31,912 nucleotides of DNA from Chara braunii. Taxonomy: Eukaryota > Streptophyta > Charophyceae > Charales > Characeae. The notes beneath the pieces were generated by a model. It was not told the origin of the DNA. It made no database searches and worked only from the letters and a program-made list of their open reading frames with translations. The translations under genes were made by a program, and so were the position numbers. Positions 16,395 through 27,783 of the stretch are shown piece by piece (position 1 is the stretch's first letter; each line of letters begins with the position of its first letter). Where the stretch lies: assembly GCA_003427395.1 (NCBI GenBank), contig BFEA01000382.1:822983-854894 (forward strand), in the 5' to 3' direction.

Positions 16395-18335
16395 ATGAGC
16401 GATAGGGAGGAACAACAACCAGACGACAGGATCCTGCGATCAGCAAGACGCCCAATTGCCCACTTGGCATTAGGACCAGACGGCGATCGATACCTGTTCC
16501 GCCAGCGTAGGGAGAGGCTGGAGCAGCAGCAGAGAGCTAGGAACACAGAAGCCAGTAGAGCTTTCGCAAGTGAGGCCGCTGCTTCAGTAGCCATGGCTAG
16601 CTCTGCACAACAATCCTCTCAGGCTGGGAGTTCAGGAACTGTAGGGTCAACTGCGGCGCAGACCCAGAGTCAGTCGGCTGGTGTAATGGCAAGTCAGTCA
16701 ACTGTGTTGTCACCCGAGGAGATCGCCATACAACAGGCTGCCCTGGAAAAGGCACAACTACAAAAGGCTTTAGGGGAGATAAAGGCGAAGAAACAGAGAA
16801 TGATTAGAAGAGTAGCCAAGGTGCAGCGAAGAGAAGCGGACGTTAGGCAGTTAGAGGAAATGGATCTGACCAATATGGATGCGAATGTGAGGGTGGTTCG
16901 GACGGCCCTGCTAGGAGTCATAGAGACGCAGAACCATCAAACTGCCATCCTCCAAGACATTCAGCAGAGTCTAGCCTGGCTGGTTGGACGATTGCAGGCA
17001 GCTCCATTACCGTCAGGTCCTGGTGCTTGGCCCGTGGCACATCCTCGTCCTCTTGTCCCACCGGTTACTGGGGTATCTCCATATGTAGCCCCATCATCGG
17101 TTGCTATCGTTTCCCTGGGCATGCCGCTATCAGGAGGGTTATCAGCAGGACCTAGTGCTAGATTCCTGTACGGTCAGTGTTATCCCAACCTCCGTCGCAG
17201 GTTACCATCAGTGGGCAATATGTTGTCTCGCAACTTGTGCAGCCACAGGGGACGCAGCCCCAACAGCCACAGGTGCAACAGCCTGTTCCCCAGAGTCCAC
17301 AACCAAGTGTAGGACAAATGCAGGGACAAACACAGTGGGTTCCGAAGACGGCAATCGCTGCTCCTAAACCTTTTTCAGGGGACAAGAGGGGCGAAGACCT
17401 CGACACGTGGTTGAGGGTTGTGCCGATCTATGTTAAGTGTAAGTTAACCTTGCCGCACAAGGAACTGTTTGTGGCTGCCTCCTATCTCGAGGGGAGTGCA
17501 GCAAGATGGTTGAGTGGGTTAGTGCAAGTACAGGGATACGGTCACAACTTCCGCGCTTGGGCAGCCAGCCAAAAGCTAGATGACTTCCTCAAGCTTGTGG
17601 AGGAAAGGTGGCATGATCCTCAGGAGGCTCAAAAGGCCACTGACGTGATCCTGACCTTGAGCACTCATTCGTTCAAGTCAGTTAGGGAGGCCACATACGC
17701 AGTTGAGCGTCTGATCTAAGTCCCTGGGGTCTGCTACGACCCCCAAGTTTTACTGACAACTTACCTGAGGTGTCTGCCGATGCCAATCAGGAAGCAGTTG
17801 GCAGTAGAGGCTAACATCAATGTGCACAACTTTCCATCGTTCAGCAAGAAGGCCCTAGACCTGGAAGCTAAGATAGGGCATGGACATAACCCATCGACGG
17901 ATGGTAGGAAGAAGACACTGCCTCCCAACTGGAAAGCGAAGGGGCGCATTATGTTCGTCGACAATGATGGTTCAACCATCGAGTTGGACGACAATCCGCA
18001 GTTGGGAGCTGGTTCATAGGCAGGCAGCGTAGAGGCTTCAGAGGGTGGAGTAGTCGCCGCCGTAACACAACAAAAAGGTAAAGGGACTGGTAGACGCCGA
18101 GGAGACTCCCGGTCCAGGAGTCAAGTTGACCCCAATGCTCCTCCATGGGAGAAAGCGGGTCTCACAGAGGACGTATGGAGAGACTGGTACACCCGACAAG
18201 CTTGTATTCGTTGTGGTCAATATGGCCATAACCAATTCAAGTGTCGAAATAAGAAGGTTACCGAGAAGATCCCGCCTACTACGGAGCAGGCGGTAAGATC
18301 CTCCGCTCCCGTTGGTAGCAATGTTGCCAGTACTT
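16395..18335 (+). pseudogene. Gag polyprotein with CCHC knuckle (element 2)
   Basis: It starts at ATG 16395 (MSDREEQQPDDRILRSARRP). The N-terminal part has a Gln/Ala/Ser-rich stretch and a likely coiled coil around residues 110-165. After a frameshift near 17160 the frame continues (QVTISGQYVVSQLVQPQG, then PKPFSGDKRGEDLDTWL) into the retrotransposon gag core with ASYLEGSAARWLSG. TAA at 17717-17719 and TAG at 18017-18019 interrupt what is otherwise the same frame. The knuckle CIRCGQYGHNQFKC (C-x2-C-x4-H-x4-C) is at 18203-18244. Gag packages the RNA. The chain then shifts frame into the protease region. Confidence 0.85.
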
Positions 18336-18336
18336 C

Positions 18337-19158
18337 ATGCACTGCTTCGGGAAACACGTCGGGCCAGTAGGAATAGTAGTTGTTTTTGCTAGGGTCGAGG
18401 AGGCGGATACACCCTCACCATCACGAGAGATGGCCCAAGCTACTGACTCTTTCGTTGTCCTGCAATCACATTTGGACCCATCGACCCTCTGTTCGATGAA
18501 TGTGTTTGAGTCCTTACAGGAGCTAGAGGAGGAGTGGTCTAAATCAGACCCACTAGCTTCTTGGACGACATTAGTCAAATCTCCTAAGGCTGAGATGTTC
18601 GTTAGTGAGGTAGTCATTGGCGGTCGCAAGACCGGGGCCTATTATGACACTTGCTCGACAAGGAATTTCGTTCGTCGCGCCTGCGTTGAGAGGCTGCGCT
18701 TACAGGGGCGAGTGCAGCATCTGAGTCGACCTGTGGAGTCGACTTGTGCCAACAAACAACGCATGGTAGTTAACGACTACCTTCAGGACGTTGAGTGCCT
18801 ATTCCCGTACGCGGGAGGGGAATTGAGGCATCGTGTCTCATTCCTAGTGAGCGGCGATCTCCCCATGGACATATTGTTAGGTATGTACTACCTCTCGGTT
18901 GCACAGCCCCAGTTCGACTTGGATCAAAAAGTGGTCAAACACACTTTGCCAGGTGGAGGAACCGCCAGATTACATAAGTTCAAAGCTAGTAGTCTGATTG
19001 AGTCCCACGGATGCATGTGTGCGGCCGCATTCTATAATTATTATAAGCAACATCAAGAGGAGGGTATGTATCTAGTTTACGTCTCCGCTGCAGGCGAGCC
19101 GGTGAAAATGCCGCTGGAGATAGAGGGAGTAGTTGCTAAATACCCTGATCTTTTTTGA
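18337..19158 (+). pseudogene. Aspartic protease region (element 2), altered active-site triad
   Basis: A 273-codon open frame. The active-site loop reads GAYYDTCSTRNFV (catalytic Asp codon 18646-18648). The family has D-(S/T)-G, while here the third residue is Cys (TGC 18652-18654, one G-to-T step from GGC). Downstream, DLPMDILLGMYYLS gives the ILG motif near the retropepsin end, and [15 protein letters not shown] leads into RT. The frame ends at a one-base gain in a six-T run at 19151-19156; with five Ts the reading would run on into RT. The apparent Met start is internal to the polyprotein. Confidence 0.8.
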
Positions 19159-20465
19159 AGAGCCAATAGGGGTTGTTGATAAGGAGGTCGTCCACGCTAT
19201 AGAGATTATCCCAGGGTTTAGCATCCCGAAGTGTAGGATGTATAGGATGTGTCCAGGCGAGCTTGATAAGCTACGCCGCCAACTCAAGGAACTCGTAGAG
19301 AAGGGTTGGATCCGGCCAAGTGTCTCTCCTTACGGGTCTCATGTCCTATTTGTTCCTAAGAAGGGAGGCACCTTGAGAATATGCATTGATTATAGGGGCC
19401 TCAATGCCATCACAGTGAAGAACAGGGAGCCCCTACCGCGCATCGACGATTTGCTTGATAGAGTGCAAGGGTGTCGGTACTTCAGTAAAATAGATCTGAA
19501 GTCCGGGTACCATCAGATTGCAATCCGGCCTGAGGGTCAGCACAAAACCGCCTTTTAGACTAGGTACGGTATGTACGAGTTTGTGGTGATGCCATTCGGC
19601 CTGTGCAATGCTCTTGGCACCTTTCAGCATGCTATGAATCGGATCTTTCATGATTATTTCGACAAGTTTGTTATCGTGTACCTCGATGACATACTTATCT
19701 TTAGTAGGACTGTCGAGGAGCACGTGGCACATCTAGATAAAGTCCTCAGTCTCCTTCGTCAGCACAAGTTCAAGATTAACGGTGAGAAGTGCGGTCGCAC
19801 CCGTATCTTGTACTTGGGTCATGAGATTTCCGCGGAAGGGTTGAAGCCCGATGACGCGAAGGTGGTCAACATTCGTGATTGGCCACGTCCTCAGTCTGTG
19901 ACCGAGATGAGATCTTTCTTAGGGATGACAGGCTACTATAGAACTTTCGTAAAGAACTATAGCATAGTGGCCGCCCCTTTGACTGATCTGACCCGCCTTG
20001 ACACCCCATGGGGGTGGAGAGACAAGTGCGAGGCTGCTTTCAGACATCTGAAGCATGTGTTGACGAACTATGAGGTCTTGAAACTTCCCGATCCTAACAA
20101 GCCATTTGTGGTTACCATGGATGCTAGCCAATATGGCATTGGCATCGTGCTTGCGCACCAGGAGAGGCCAAAGTTGAGGCATGTCGAGTACATACCTAAG
20201 AAAATGCCGTCTCATAAGTTGGCAAAATCAAACTATGAGAAGGAACTCTATGCGGTATACAAGGTTCTAACCCATTGGAGGCACTACCTCTTGGGAGGTT
20301 CTTCATCCTCATAACTGATCATCAGACTCTGAGATGGATGAGAACTCAGCCGCTGTTTTTGACACTTTGAAGCGTTGGATCGAAGTCATTGAGCAGTATG
20401 ACTTTGACCCTCAGTATCTAAAAGGGGAGTACAACAAGGTTGCGGATGCCTTGTCGCGTAGATCT
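19133..20465 (+). pseudogene. Reverse transcriptase and RNase H (element 2)
   Basis: Canonical Ty3 [63 protein letters not shown], and VYLDDILIFSRT with the catalytic DD codons at 19685-19690. The two main open stretches share one frame and are split only by TAG at 19556-19558, where Gln or Arg is expected before TRYG. The thumb shows FLGMTGYYRTFVKNYS. RNase H begins with VTMDASQYGIG and ends with KVADALSRR near 20465. Shifts near 20297 and 20355 break the RNase H middle (TDHQTLRWM is readable in a third frame). Confidence 0.9.
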
Positions 20466-21994
20466 GATTTCTCACGTGCGCTGATAACTGAGTTCGATCT
20501 GACGAACGATGTAACTCGCTCTTTGGTGGAAGTCTATCGCGAGGACCAATTTATGTCTAAGATCATATGCAGACTAGAGGCGAAGGATAAAAAAAATTCT
20601 GCTGAGTTTGATTTGGTCAACGACTTACTGTTCCTTGAGAAGGCAGGGAATAAACGATTGTGTGTTCCAAATAGAGAGTCTTTGCGTAGTTTGTTTTTAG
20701 GTGAGTGTCATGATGCCACCGGCCATTTTGGGTACAAGAAGACTACAGCCAATCCGTTGCAGCAGTTCTGGTGGCCCACGATGATGCGAGATGCCCAGTT
20801 GTACGTGGAGACTTGTCAAGTCTGTCAGCGGGACACGCCATGTACTCACGCTCCTCTTGGGCTCCTCATGCCCCTTCCGATTCCGAAAAGGCCTGGTGAG
20901 AGCCTGTCCATGGACTTCATGGATACGCTGGTCACCAACAAGAGTGGGATGAGACACATCTTCGTCATCCTGGATAGATTTAGTAGGTATGCTAGATTAG
21001 TAGCCATGTCGGAGACTGCGAAGACCGAGTACGCCATCAGATTGTTTAAAAAGAACTGGGTCAGGGATTTTGGTTTGGCCAAATCCATAGTAAGTGACAG
21101 GGATGTCCGATTCACTAGTGAGTTGTGGAAGGCCGCTTCTGCGGAGCAGGGAACCCAGTTGCAGATGACTTCTGGGAATCACCCAGAGGCCAACGGCCAA
21201 GCCGTTACATGAAGCCGAACCAGGTGGACTGGGATGAGAAGCTTGCTCTCATCGCCAGCGTGTACAACAACGCTGTACACAGCGCTACCGGGGTGAGCCC
21301 AAACAACTTACTGTTGAGTTTCAAGCCTAGACTGCCTTTAAACTTCCTTCTTCCTGAGAATCAGTCAACTGCTGCATCAGGTACCTTAGAATTTGCCTAT
21401 CGGTATGAACAGAAGATGCAGCAGGCGGTAGAACAGATGCAGAAGGCACATGCAGCAATGATAGAGTCTGAGAATAAACACCGCCGCCCTTCTACTATTC
21501 AGGTTGGGGACAAAGTCTGGGTTAAGTCCTCAGAACAGGGACAGGAGTACGGGATTTCCCGCAAACTTATGCCTCACTACTTTGGGTCTTGGGAAGTCTT
21601 AGATGTTGTTGGGACTGATCCGAATGGGCCATTTTATGTCGTCTGGATCCCTGGTCATCTTCGCACTTACCCTGTCTTTCACGCCTCTAAACTTGCACCT
21701 TTCAAGGAAACAGATGAGTTTCCTTCTCAACGCTCAATGCTGCCCCCAACAATGGATGGAGAAGTGAACATTGATGACATAGTGGATCACAAGGAGCTGC
21801 CAGTTCCGAGACCCACAGGCATGGGACGTCCTCTGAAGCCGAAGCTGCAGTGCCGCGTTTGGTTCCGACATCATGCCGATCCAAAGGAGGACCGCTGGTT
21901 CACATGAGAGGAACTCATGCAGACCGCTCCTCAAGTCGTAGCACACTACGAGAAATCTCTGCAGAAGGGAAAGCGTCAGGTTATCGAAGAATGA
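20466..21994 (+). pseudogene. Integrase with chromodomain-like tail (element 2)
   Basis: The zinc domain has HDATGHFGYKK and CQVC. The core has SMDFMDTL (first Asp, 20913-20915) and VSDRDVRFTSE (second Asp, 21096-21098). At NHPEANGQA the chain jumps to RYMKPNQVDWDEKL: a stretch of about 15-20 residues that should contain the third catalytic residue (Glu after GQ-x) is missing and the frame changes near 21205. The C-terminal part reads VGDKVWVKSSEQG and HASKLAPFKET, then a chromodomain-like region from about 21761 (IDDIVDHKEL ... VWFRHHADPKEDRW). TGA at 21905-21907 interrupts it before the natural stop at 21992-21994. Chromodomain tails direct insertion to modified chromatin. Confidence 0.85.
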
Positions 21995-22506
21995 ACTTCT
22001 CAGAGGACTATCGAAGTTATGGAGGAGGGAATGCGAGGTTGAAGTCATGATTAGCCCCTTTCAGGCCCTGCCATGCAGCACATCGGTCGCCCTAAGTGAA
22101 GGTAAGCACGACGAGGGCCTGAGGACCCCTATTTCGGTCACCACGCAACTCAAGGAAATTCAGGTAGTTGCGCAGCGCCAGTTGGTTAGAAGAACCCACG
22201 CCCTGGGCAGCCTGTGTGAATGTATCGAAGGCAGGCCCTGGGCTGGATACGGGATGTGGGCCTAACACAGGCCGTTGACAGTTGGGCGCGAGCAACCACT
22301 ACAGGCCCAGGGCCTGAATTGTGTGGACTGGGCCTCAGCCTACCGGGGCCTACCGGAAGCTTCTTGGGAAAGGTCCGGCGCAGCCTGGGACAGCAAGCAA
22401 GCAGGCCACTTCCATATAGTAAAGGGCCTGCCTCCGCGTTTCGCATTCGGGTGTTGGTTGCATGCTGCGCAAGCGCTGCTGCGTTGTAGCTCGCTGACAC
22501 TCACGC
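21995..22506 (+). other. 3' untranslated region of retroelement 2
   Basis: Between the pol stop and the 3' LTR. No supported ORF. A clear polypurine tract is not seen directly before 22507; the purine-rich AGGAAGGAGCAGG at about 22520 lies inside the repeated segment. This supports an LTR start nearer 22557. Confidence 0.5.
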
Positions 22507-22973
22507 GCTCACGGGCGAGCAGGAAGGAGCAGGCAGCCATAGCCGAGCTGCGCTGATGTAAGTTGGGTGTGGCGCATGGTGGTTCTTGGGTGCATGTGGC
22601 ATCTGTGTGTTGGGGAACGAGGTTGTGAGTGAAGCGAGAGACATACCTGGTGCTGGAAGCGATCGACATTGGCCGCTATCTGCTCGTACTTCGGTAAAGT
22701 TGTGGTCGTCATCTTCGGCATTGTAGTATAGGCTAGATAGGATCTGTCATCTGTGGTCTGGGCGTTGAGCGCCGGATAATATATCAACATTGGTTCTTCA
22801 TTGATGATGATGATGAGACTATTTCAGCATTGTCAATTATGAGCTCTTGGTGTGTTCTTATTTGGTGAAACTCGTGATGCAATTTTGTTGTTGGGTCAAG
22901 GTCACGACTATCTAGTCTTATGTGTATGATGTTGTTTGATTGTTAAAGTTCGCTATCGCTCATCTTCCTTGCA
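22507..22973 (+). repeat. 3' LTR of retroelement 2
   Basis: Second copy of 13881-14347, ending GCA at 22971-22973. Same length as the first copy from any of the possible starts. Most differences are transitions. Confidence 0.85.
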
Positions 22974-23290
22974 CAATCTAACAAAAAATAAAAAATCGCC
23001 AAAGATGGTGGTGTCAAAACATGCTCGGCCACTCAGTTTCTTTTTTGTTTTTTCACTTTTCACTTGTTTTTTTTTTTTTGTCGCTTATATTATACTATTT
23101 TTTTGAAACTTTTTGTATGAGCTTTATATTATGTGAAATACACATCTGTAAATTTTCAGGGCATTAAGCTATCTTAAAAGAAAAGAAAAATCGCCAAAGA
23201 AGGCAGTGTCGAAAACGTGTTTGCCCACTCACTAATTTTAATTCTCTTTCTATGTTTTCTTATTATTTTTATTATTATTTATTTTTCGTA
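22974..23290. other. AT-rich right flank with a 45-bp direct repeat
   Basis: No gene. A segment beginning AAAATCGCCAAAGA occurs at about 22993-23036 and again at about 23188-23232, spaced about 196 bp, with some ten differences. The intervening sequence is T-rich and unrelated. Confidence 0.6.
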
Positions 23291-24307
23291 CTTTATTTTA
23301 TTTCAAATTCGGTAAGGAATTCGGGGACCTTGTCTGTGGCATTCTGAGCCACACGGGCCTCAGTTAGGGCCCGGTTCCAGACAGGCAGGGTAAGCCACGG
23401 TTTAGATGAGGCCCAAATGGGCCTGGACCATGACGGTTCAGGCAGGCCTAAGCCAAACGGCCACAAGGCCGGTACATGTCCGGCATAGGACCTACCGGCG
23501 GCGCTGCAGAGACTGCCACAGTTTAGGCGCCAACCAGTTTTGATACTGGACCGTTGATCTAGATTAACGGTCCGGACCGATAGGTACCACCGGGTAGGAA
23601 GCCGGCCCAACACTACAAAGGCTGGGTAGTATGGACGAGGTTAGTCTTCAGGATTAGCGCAGCAGCCCAGCGTTAGCTCGATTGGCGCAGCGCTGCAGCA
23701 CAACGAAGAGCAGCGGGCAGGCAAAAGTCCAGCGGCGAGGAGATTAGTGAAGCATTGGGCGCAGGGCCAGTTACCGTTGTCGGTACTGGTGAGTCCCGAA
23801 TGACTTCCCGTCACTCAAAAGACTGTATATGGCCAATTTGTGCACAGCAGAGAAAACCGGAACCAAGGAGGATGGAAGGATTGAAGGCGTAGGCACAGAC
23901 ACTTGGGATCTAGAGGTTGCCCGGAGTCGTTGGGGTCATGGAACCGCGAGGAAATTAACAGAACGGGAGGCGGCAAAGGACCGCAAGAAAATGACAGAGA
24001 CGATCCTTCCCCCGAAAGAGGAGAAGGACCGCCGAAAGAAGTAATGACATGGGGCGGGAGCAGCAAGGAGAAAGGAAGGGAGAAAACGACAAGTGAGGTA
24101 CCGGCGTATGAAGACGTAGCCAAGACCAAGGGGGGGCCACCGGGATGCGATGCCGAGAGGGCCAAGGGGGTCACAAGCCAAGTGAGGACCTGCACCCGGG
24201 GAGGACGGTGCGCGGGACACGAGAAGACACAAGGGAAGGAGGCTGCCAGGAGGCAAAAAAATGGCAAGAGTGTTAACGGGACCGCCGACGGGACATGTAC
24301 CGGCAAG
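23291..24307. other. Unassigned intergenic DNA
   Basis: GC-rich left part (23330-23780) and purine-rich right part. The open frames on both strands (for example minus 23293-23613 and plus 23903 onward) have no recognisable domain and follow base composition. No gene supported. Confidence 0.4.
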
Positions 24308-24562
24308 ACAAAGTGCCGGGGACCACAAGGAACTAGGCAAAAATGTGGTACCAGTGAGACAAAGTGTTGGGGACCACACGGAACTAGGCGAAAATGTGGT
24401 ACCGGTGGGACAAAGTGTCGGGGACCACACGAGACTAGGCAAAAATATGGTACCGGTGGGAAAAAGTGTCGGGGACCACACGGGACCAGGCAAAAATGTG
24501 GTACTGGTGGGACAAAGTGTCGGAGACCACATGGGACTAGGCGAGAATGTGGTACCGACGGG
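24308..24562. repeat. 51-bp tandem repeat, five copies
   Basis: Units start at 24308, 24359, 24410, 24461 and 24512. Each carries ACAAAGTGTCGGGGACCACA and GGTACC or a close variant. In one plus frame this would read 17-residue Cys/Gly/Lys repeats (TKCRGPHGTRQKCGTGG), but the flanks give no gene support. The 51-nt period keeps all frames open at once, so coding is not implied. Confidence 0.85.
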
Positions 24563-24599
24563 ACAAGTACCGGCGGTACTAGTGTCGGGAATTAATGCG

Positions 24600-26370
24600 G
24601 GATAAGTGTCGGGGACTTGTGACGTCCCAAGGAAAAATTGCGACGCGGTATGTGGTGCAAAAAAAAAATAATGAAACAAGTTGCACCGTCAAGGTCGGAG
24701 ATCTTGACGACCAAAAATACTAGCACCACTAGCACTAGTGAGAGCAAGAGGGAAGGTCAAAATAAAAATAAAAAGTAAAGAAAACGAGTGCTAGAGGCAT
24801 GGGAGCAATCCAAAAAATCTCGGATTGGCCTCCCAAGAAAATGAAGCCCGTAAGGACTTCATGACAAAAATAGGCCTCCCAGGAAAAATCGATGCATAGG
24901 GGCCTACCGTTTGGAAGAGAGAGGGGCAAACGGTAGCTCCCAAGGGTATGTAAGAGCCATAACTGCAGTGCGGGAAATAACGGACTGACCCTTGGGCATA
25001 AGAAGGGTCAAAACTAAGAGCAAAAGGCAAGAAAAGGGCCGTAACGGCTAGTTGACACTTGGCATGANAAAAAAAAAAAAAAAAAAAAAAAAAATGTGGG
25101 AGAATGAGACAAGGAGAGTGAGAGGGAGTGAGTGAGTTCGCCGTCAGTAGGGACTGCAGCAAGTAGGGACTGCCAAGTCTCAACTGTCCAAGGAAGGAGG
25201 AAAAGAAAAAGACAAGAAAAGAAAAATGAGAAAAGGGCCTTAATGGCTAGTTGACACTTGGCATGTTAAATGGAAAAGAAAATAAAAAGGAAATGGGAGG
25301 TGAGAGAGGATGAGTGAGTTGGCCGTCAGTTGGGACTGCAGCAAGTAGGGACTGCCAAGTCCCAACTGTCAACATGTGGAGGAAAATAAAATAAAAGAAA
25401 AGAAAAAGAAAGGAAAAGAAAAAGAAAAGAAGACGGGGAAAATCAAAAGGGCACTAACGGACGAAAATGGTCACCTAGGGAGGACATTTTCGACCAGATT
25501 CATTTGGGCATATGGCGGTTACGAAGGATTTTGATTTTCTTTGATTTATGCAGAGAAAATCAAAGAAAAGTAAGGCCCCTTGCAACCGATAAATAACGGA
25601 TCACCTAGGGGGAGACAAAACACACATGTTTTAGGTGCACCGGAAGCCAAAATGGAGCCCAGATGCCTTTGAAAAATTAACGCTTCATTTTCCTTGGGCA
25701 TGGGGCATGACGTGGGATTGTGGGACTAGAACGTTGGTTGTGTCTGCAGTCCGAAAAATAACGGACTGCATAGGGATGCCTAGGCCAAGGGAAAATGAGC
25801 CACGACACGCCCAAGAGACTAGAAAACGGTGTCGTAGGCATAGATGTGCATAACGGTAAATGGTGACGGCAAGGTGGGGGTCCCGCGGTCGAGAAAATAA
25901 ACGGCACACTTGAGGCACACGGGAACAATGAAATGAGACTGCCGGGGACATGGGAAGTCCCAAATAAAAATTGGGCATCAACCGAGATGACGTCGGAGAC
26001 CAAATGGGGCCAAATAAAAATTGTCGAAAAATCGAGCTTTGTCGACGGCACCGCCGGCGGGACGGAAAAATGGAACTAGCATGGAGGAATGGCGAGGACT
26101 TGAGGTGTCCCAGGGGGAAACTATTAGGCAATGTAGGGAGTGACCGTGGAAGGCAAACGGCACCGCCGAGATCGAGGATCTCGATGGTGAAAAATATTAG
26201 CACCACTAGTGGGGCTTAAACGGGTGAAACGGAAGTAAAAAAAAAAGAGAACTGATGATGGGAGGACTGCCCAGCAGTCTGAAATATCTCGGACTAGCTA
26301 GGCGTGAGAAAATGAGAGCCCAAGGGGCTCCAAGCAAGATATGGGCTAGCCGTGAAAAATCGGAGCAAAA
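24600..26370. repeat. Diverged long direct duplication, ~1.47 kb apart
   Basis: About 300 bp from 24605 aligns, with many gaps, to about 26090-26365. Shared landmarks are GACTTG..GTCCCA, GGAGATCTTGACGA versus GGATCTCGATGGTGA, AATACTAGCACCACTAG versus AATATTAGCACCACTAG, and CTCGGA followed by GAAAATGA. A third weak copy of the first landmark is near 25945. The region also contains a local duplication at 25031-25390 and an N at 25067. No gene seen. Confidence 0.5.
25031..25390. repeat. Local tandem duplication (~180-200 bp)
   Basis: AGTTGACACTTGGCATG at 25050 and 25250, and GGGACTGCAGCAAGTAGGGA at about 25149 and 25331, mark two copies. They differ mainly in A-rich tracts; the first contains N at 25067 followed by an A-run of about 26, probably an unresolved homopolymer. 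Confidence 0.8.
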
Positions 26371-27363
26371 GGGGTTCAAAATGGAGACTAATGAGAACAA
26401 AATGAGCCCCCTAGGGGCATGAGCATGTCAACTTGGTAGACCGGGATGTAACGGCCAACAGTCGACCATGAACCTGGGCATGATTAAAGTCCTAAGGCCT
26501 AAAAAAAAAATGCATAGCAATTTGACACTTGTCACAACAAAAATAAAAGAAAAAGAAAAGAAGAGTGAGAGAGAATGGAGGGAGAATGAGACAAAATGGG
26601 AGAAATGGGTGGAGGAGAATGTGCCGGCCCATTGGGATTACTGCGGCAGGGATTTCCTGGTCCCAATGATGACCTCGACCCTCCTAGATTCAAGGAGGAT
26701 AGGCCGGATTGCTGAGATATGGATCTTGAGGCCATATCTCCACAAAATCTGAATTAAAGAGGGCAAAAAAATTAGAAAATGCAAAAAGGAGAAAATCGGT
26801 TTCCTTTTGAGCCATGGATTTGAGATTAGATCTCATGGTGGAGAGAGAAAACAACCGTTTTTGGTGGGCCAACCCAAAACGGCTAGCCCTGGAATGAGGT
26901 GGCAACCCAAAATGGAAAGAAACAAAAGGTGGAAAAAAAACGAAACAGTGCATTTGGCCCAAAAAGAGAACTAGATGCACCAAAAATTAAAAAATTGAGC
27001 TTATGAGCTCAAATTTGAAGCAAGAACCACCATGGGGTAGCTGGGAATAATAGGGGCTTGAATTTCAGCATGATCCAAGGCTGAAAATGTGCCGCCACTT
27101 GGAAAAATACTCCGGCCTACCCAAGGGAGGCTGAAACTTGAAAAAAATCAAAGGGGCATCATTTTCCAAGGGGTAGGAGGCTGGAAAAGGCCCAAGGGGC
27201 AGGCCGAGTTGGTACCAAGCACTCGGACTGCATGTACCTGGCCAAAAAGAGGCCCAGGTGCCCCCCGAGAGACCTAGAGGTGAAAATTGGCCATGGGGGT
27301 ACCTCGGTTCACTTTGGGGCACCAAGACAGGCCCATGGGCTGGCCGGACTGCTGTTCCCAGCC
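26371..27363. other. Purine-rich intergenic DNA, no gene
   Basis: No supported ORF on either strand. The open frames follow A/G-rich composition. Nothing else recognised. Confidence 0.4.
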
Positions 27364-27371
27364 TATATAAG
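27364..27371 (+). promoter_or_regulatory. TATA-box-like element
   Basis: TATATAAG, an excellent match to the plant TATA consensus, in otherwise GC-rich DNA. It could be the promoter of an unrecognised LTR or non-coding transcript; the following 400 bp holds no recognisable gene. Confidence 0.35.
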
Positions 27372-27783
27372 TTGGGGATTCAGTCCGCCACACTCACACT
27401 TGCATGAGGAGTGCCCATGCTGCCCAAATGTGACCGTAGGAGCTCTAGACTCACTTGGAGTGAAGTGAGGGGAACCCCTGCCAGTTAGGGAGTGTAGAGG
27501 AGGTTGTGAGCTAGTGTGAGGAACTCTACAAGCTAGTGGTAGTGAGAAGGAGATCCGCCATAGCTCCCAGTCTAGTGAGGAAAAAAGCAAGGCTGAGAGG
27601 GGTCTCATTACCCCTTCTAGAAGGGAGGACTCCACAGCCTTAATGATAGGAGTCTGTGACAACTTGGGGAGAGAGGAGAAAGGAAGGAGAAGGGCTTGGA
27701 GGGGAAGGAAGCCATAGCCAAGTAAGAGGAAGTTCATCAAGAGTTGAAGGCCTCCATCCCAAGCCTGCCAGGGCCTGAGTGGA
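27372..27783. other. Sequence after the TATA-like site, no gene
   Basis: G/A-rich, many GTGAG motifs. Open frames here are short and unsupported. It may be the transcribed part of an unknown repeat. Confidence 0.3.

Larger units (their letters stand above)
13881..22973 (+). mobile_element. Ty3/gypsy chromovirus-like LTR retroelement 2, decayed
   Basis: A 9.1-kb element with two LTR repeats (13881-14347 and 22507-22973), a tRNA-iMet type PBS, a 2-kb leader and gag-protease-RT-RNase H-integrase in Ty3 order. The integrase ends in a chromodomain-like tail. I count at least ten lesions: frameshifts near 17160, 18350, 19153, 20297 and 20355, a deletion near 21205, and in-frame stops at 17717, 18017, 19556 and 21905. 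The LTRs differ at about 30 of 458 positions by eye with no net indel. No matching 5-bp flanking duplication is visible. A MITE is nested in the leader. Confidence 0.9.
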
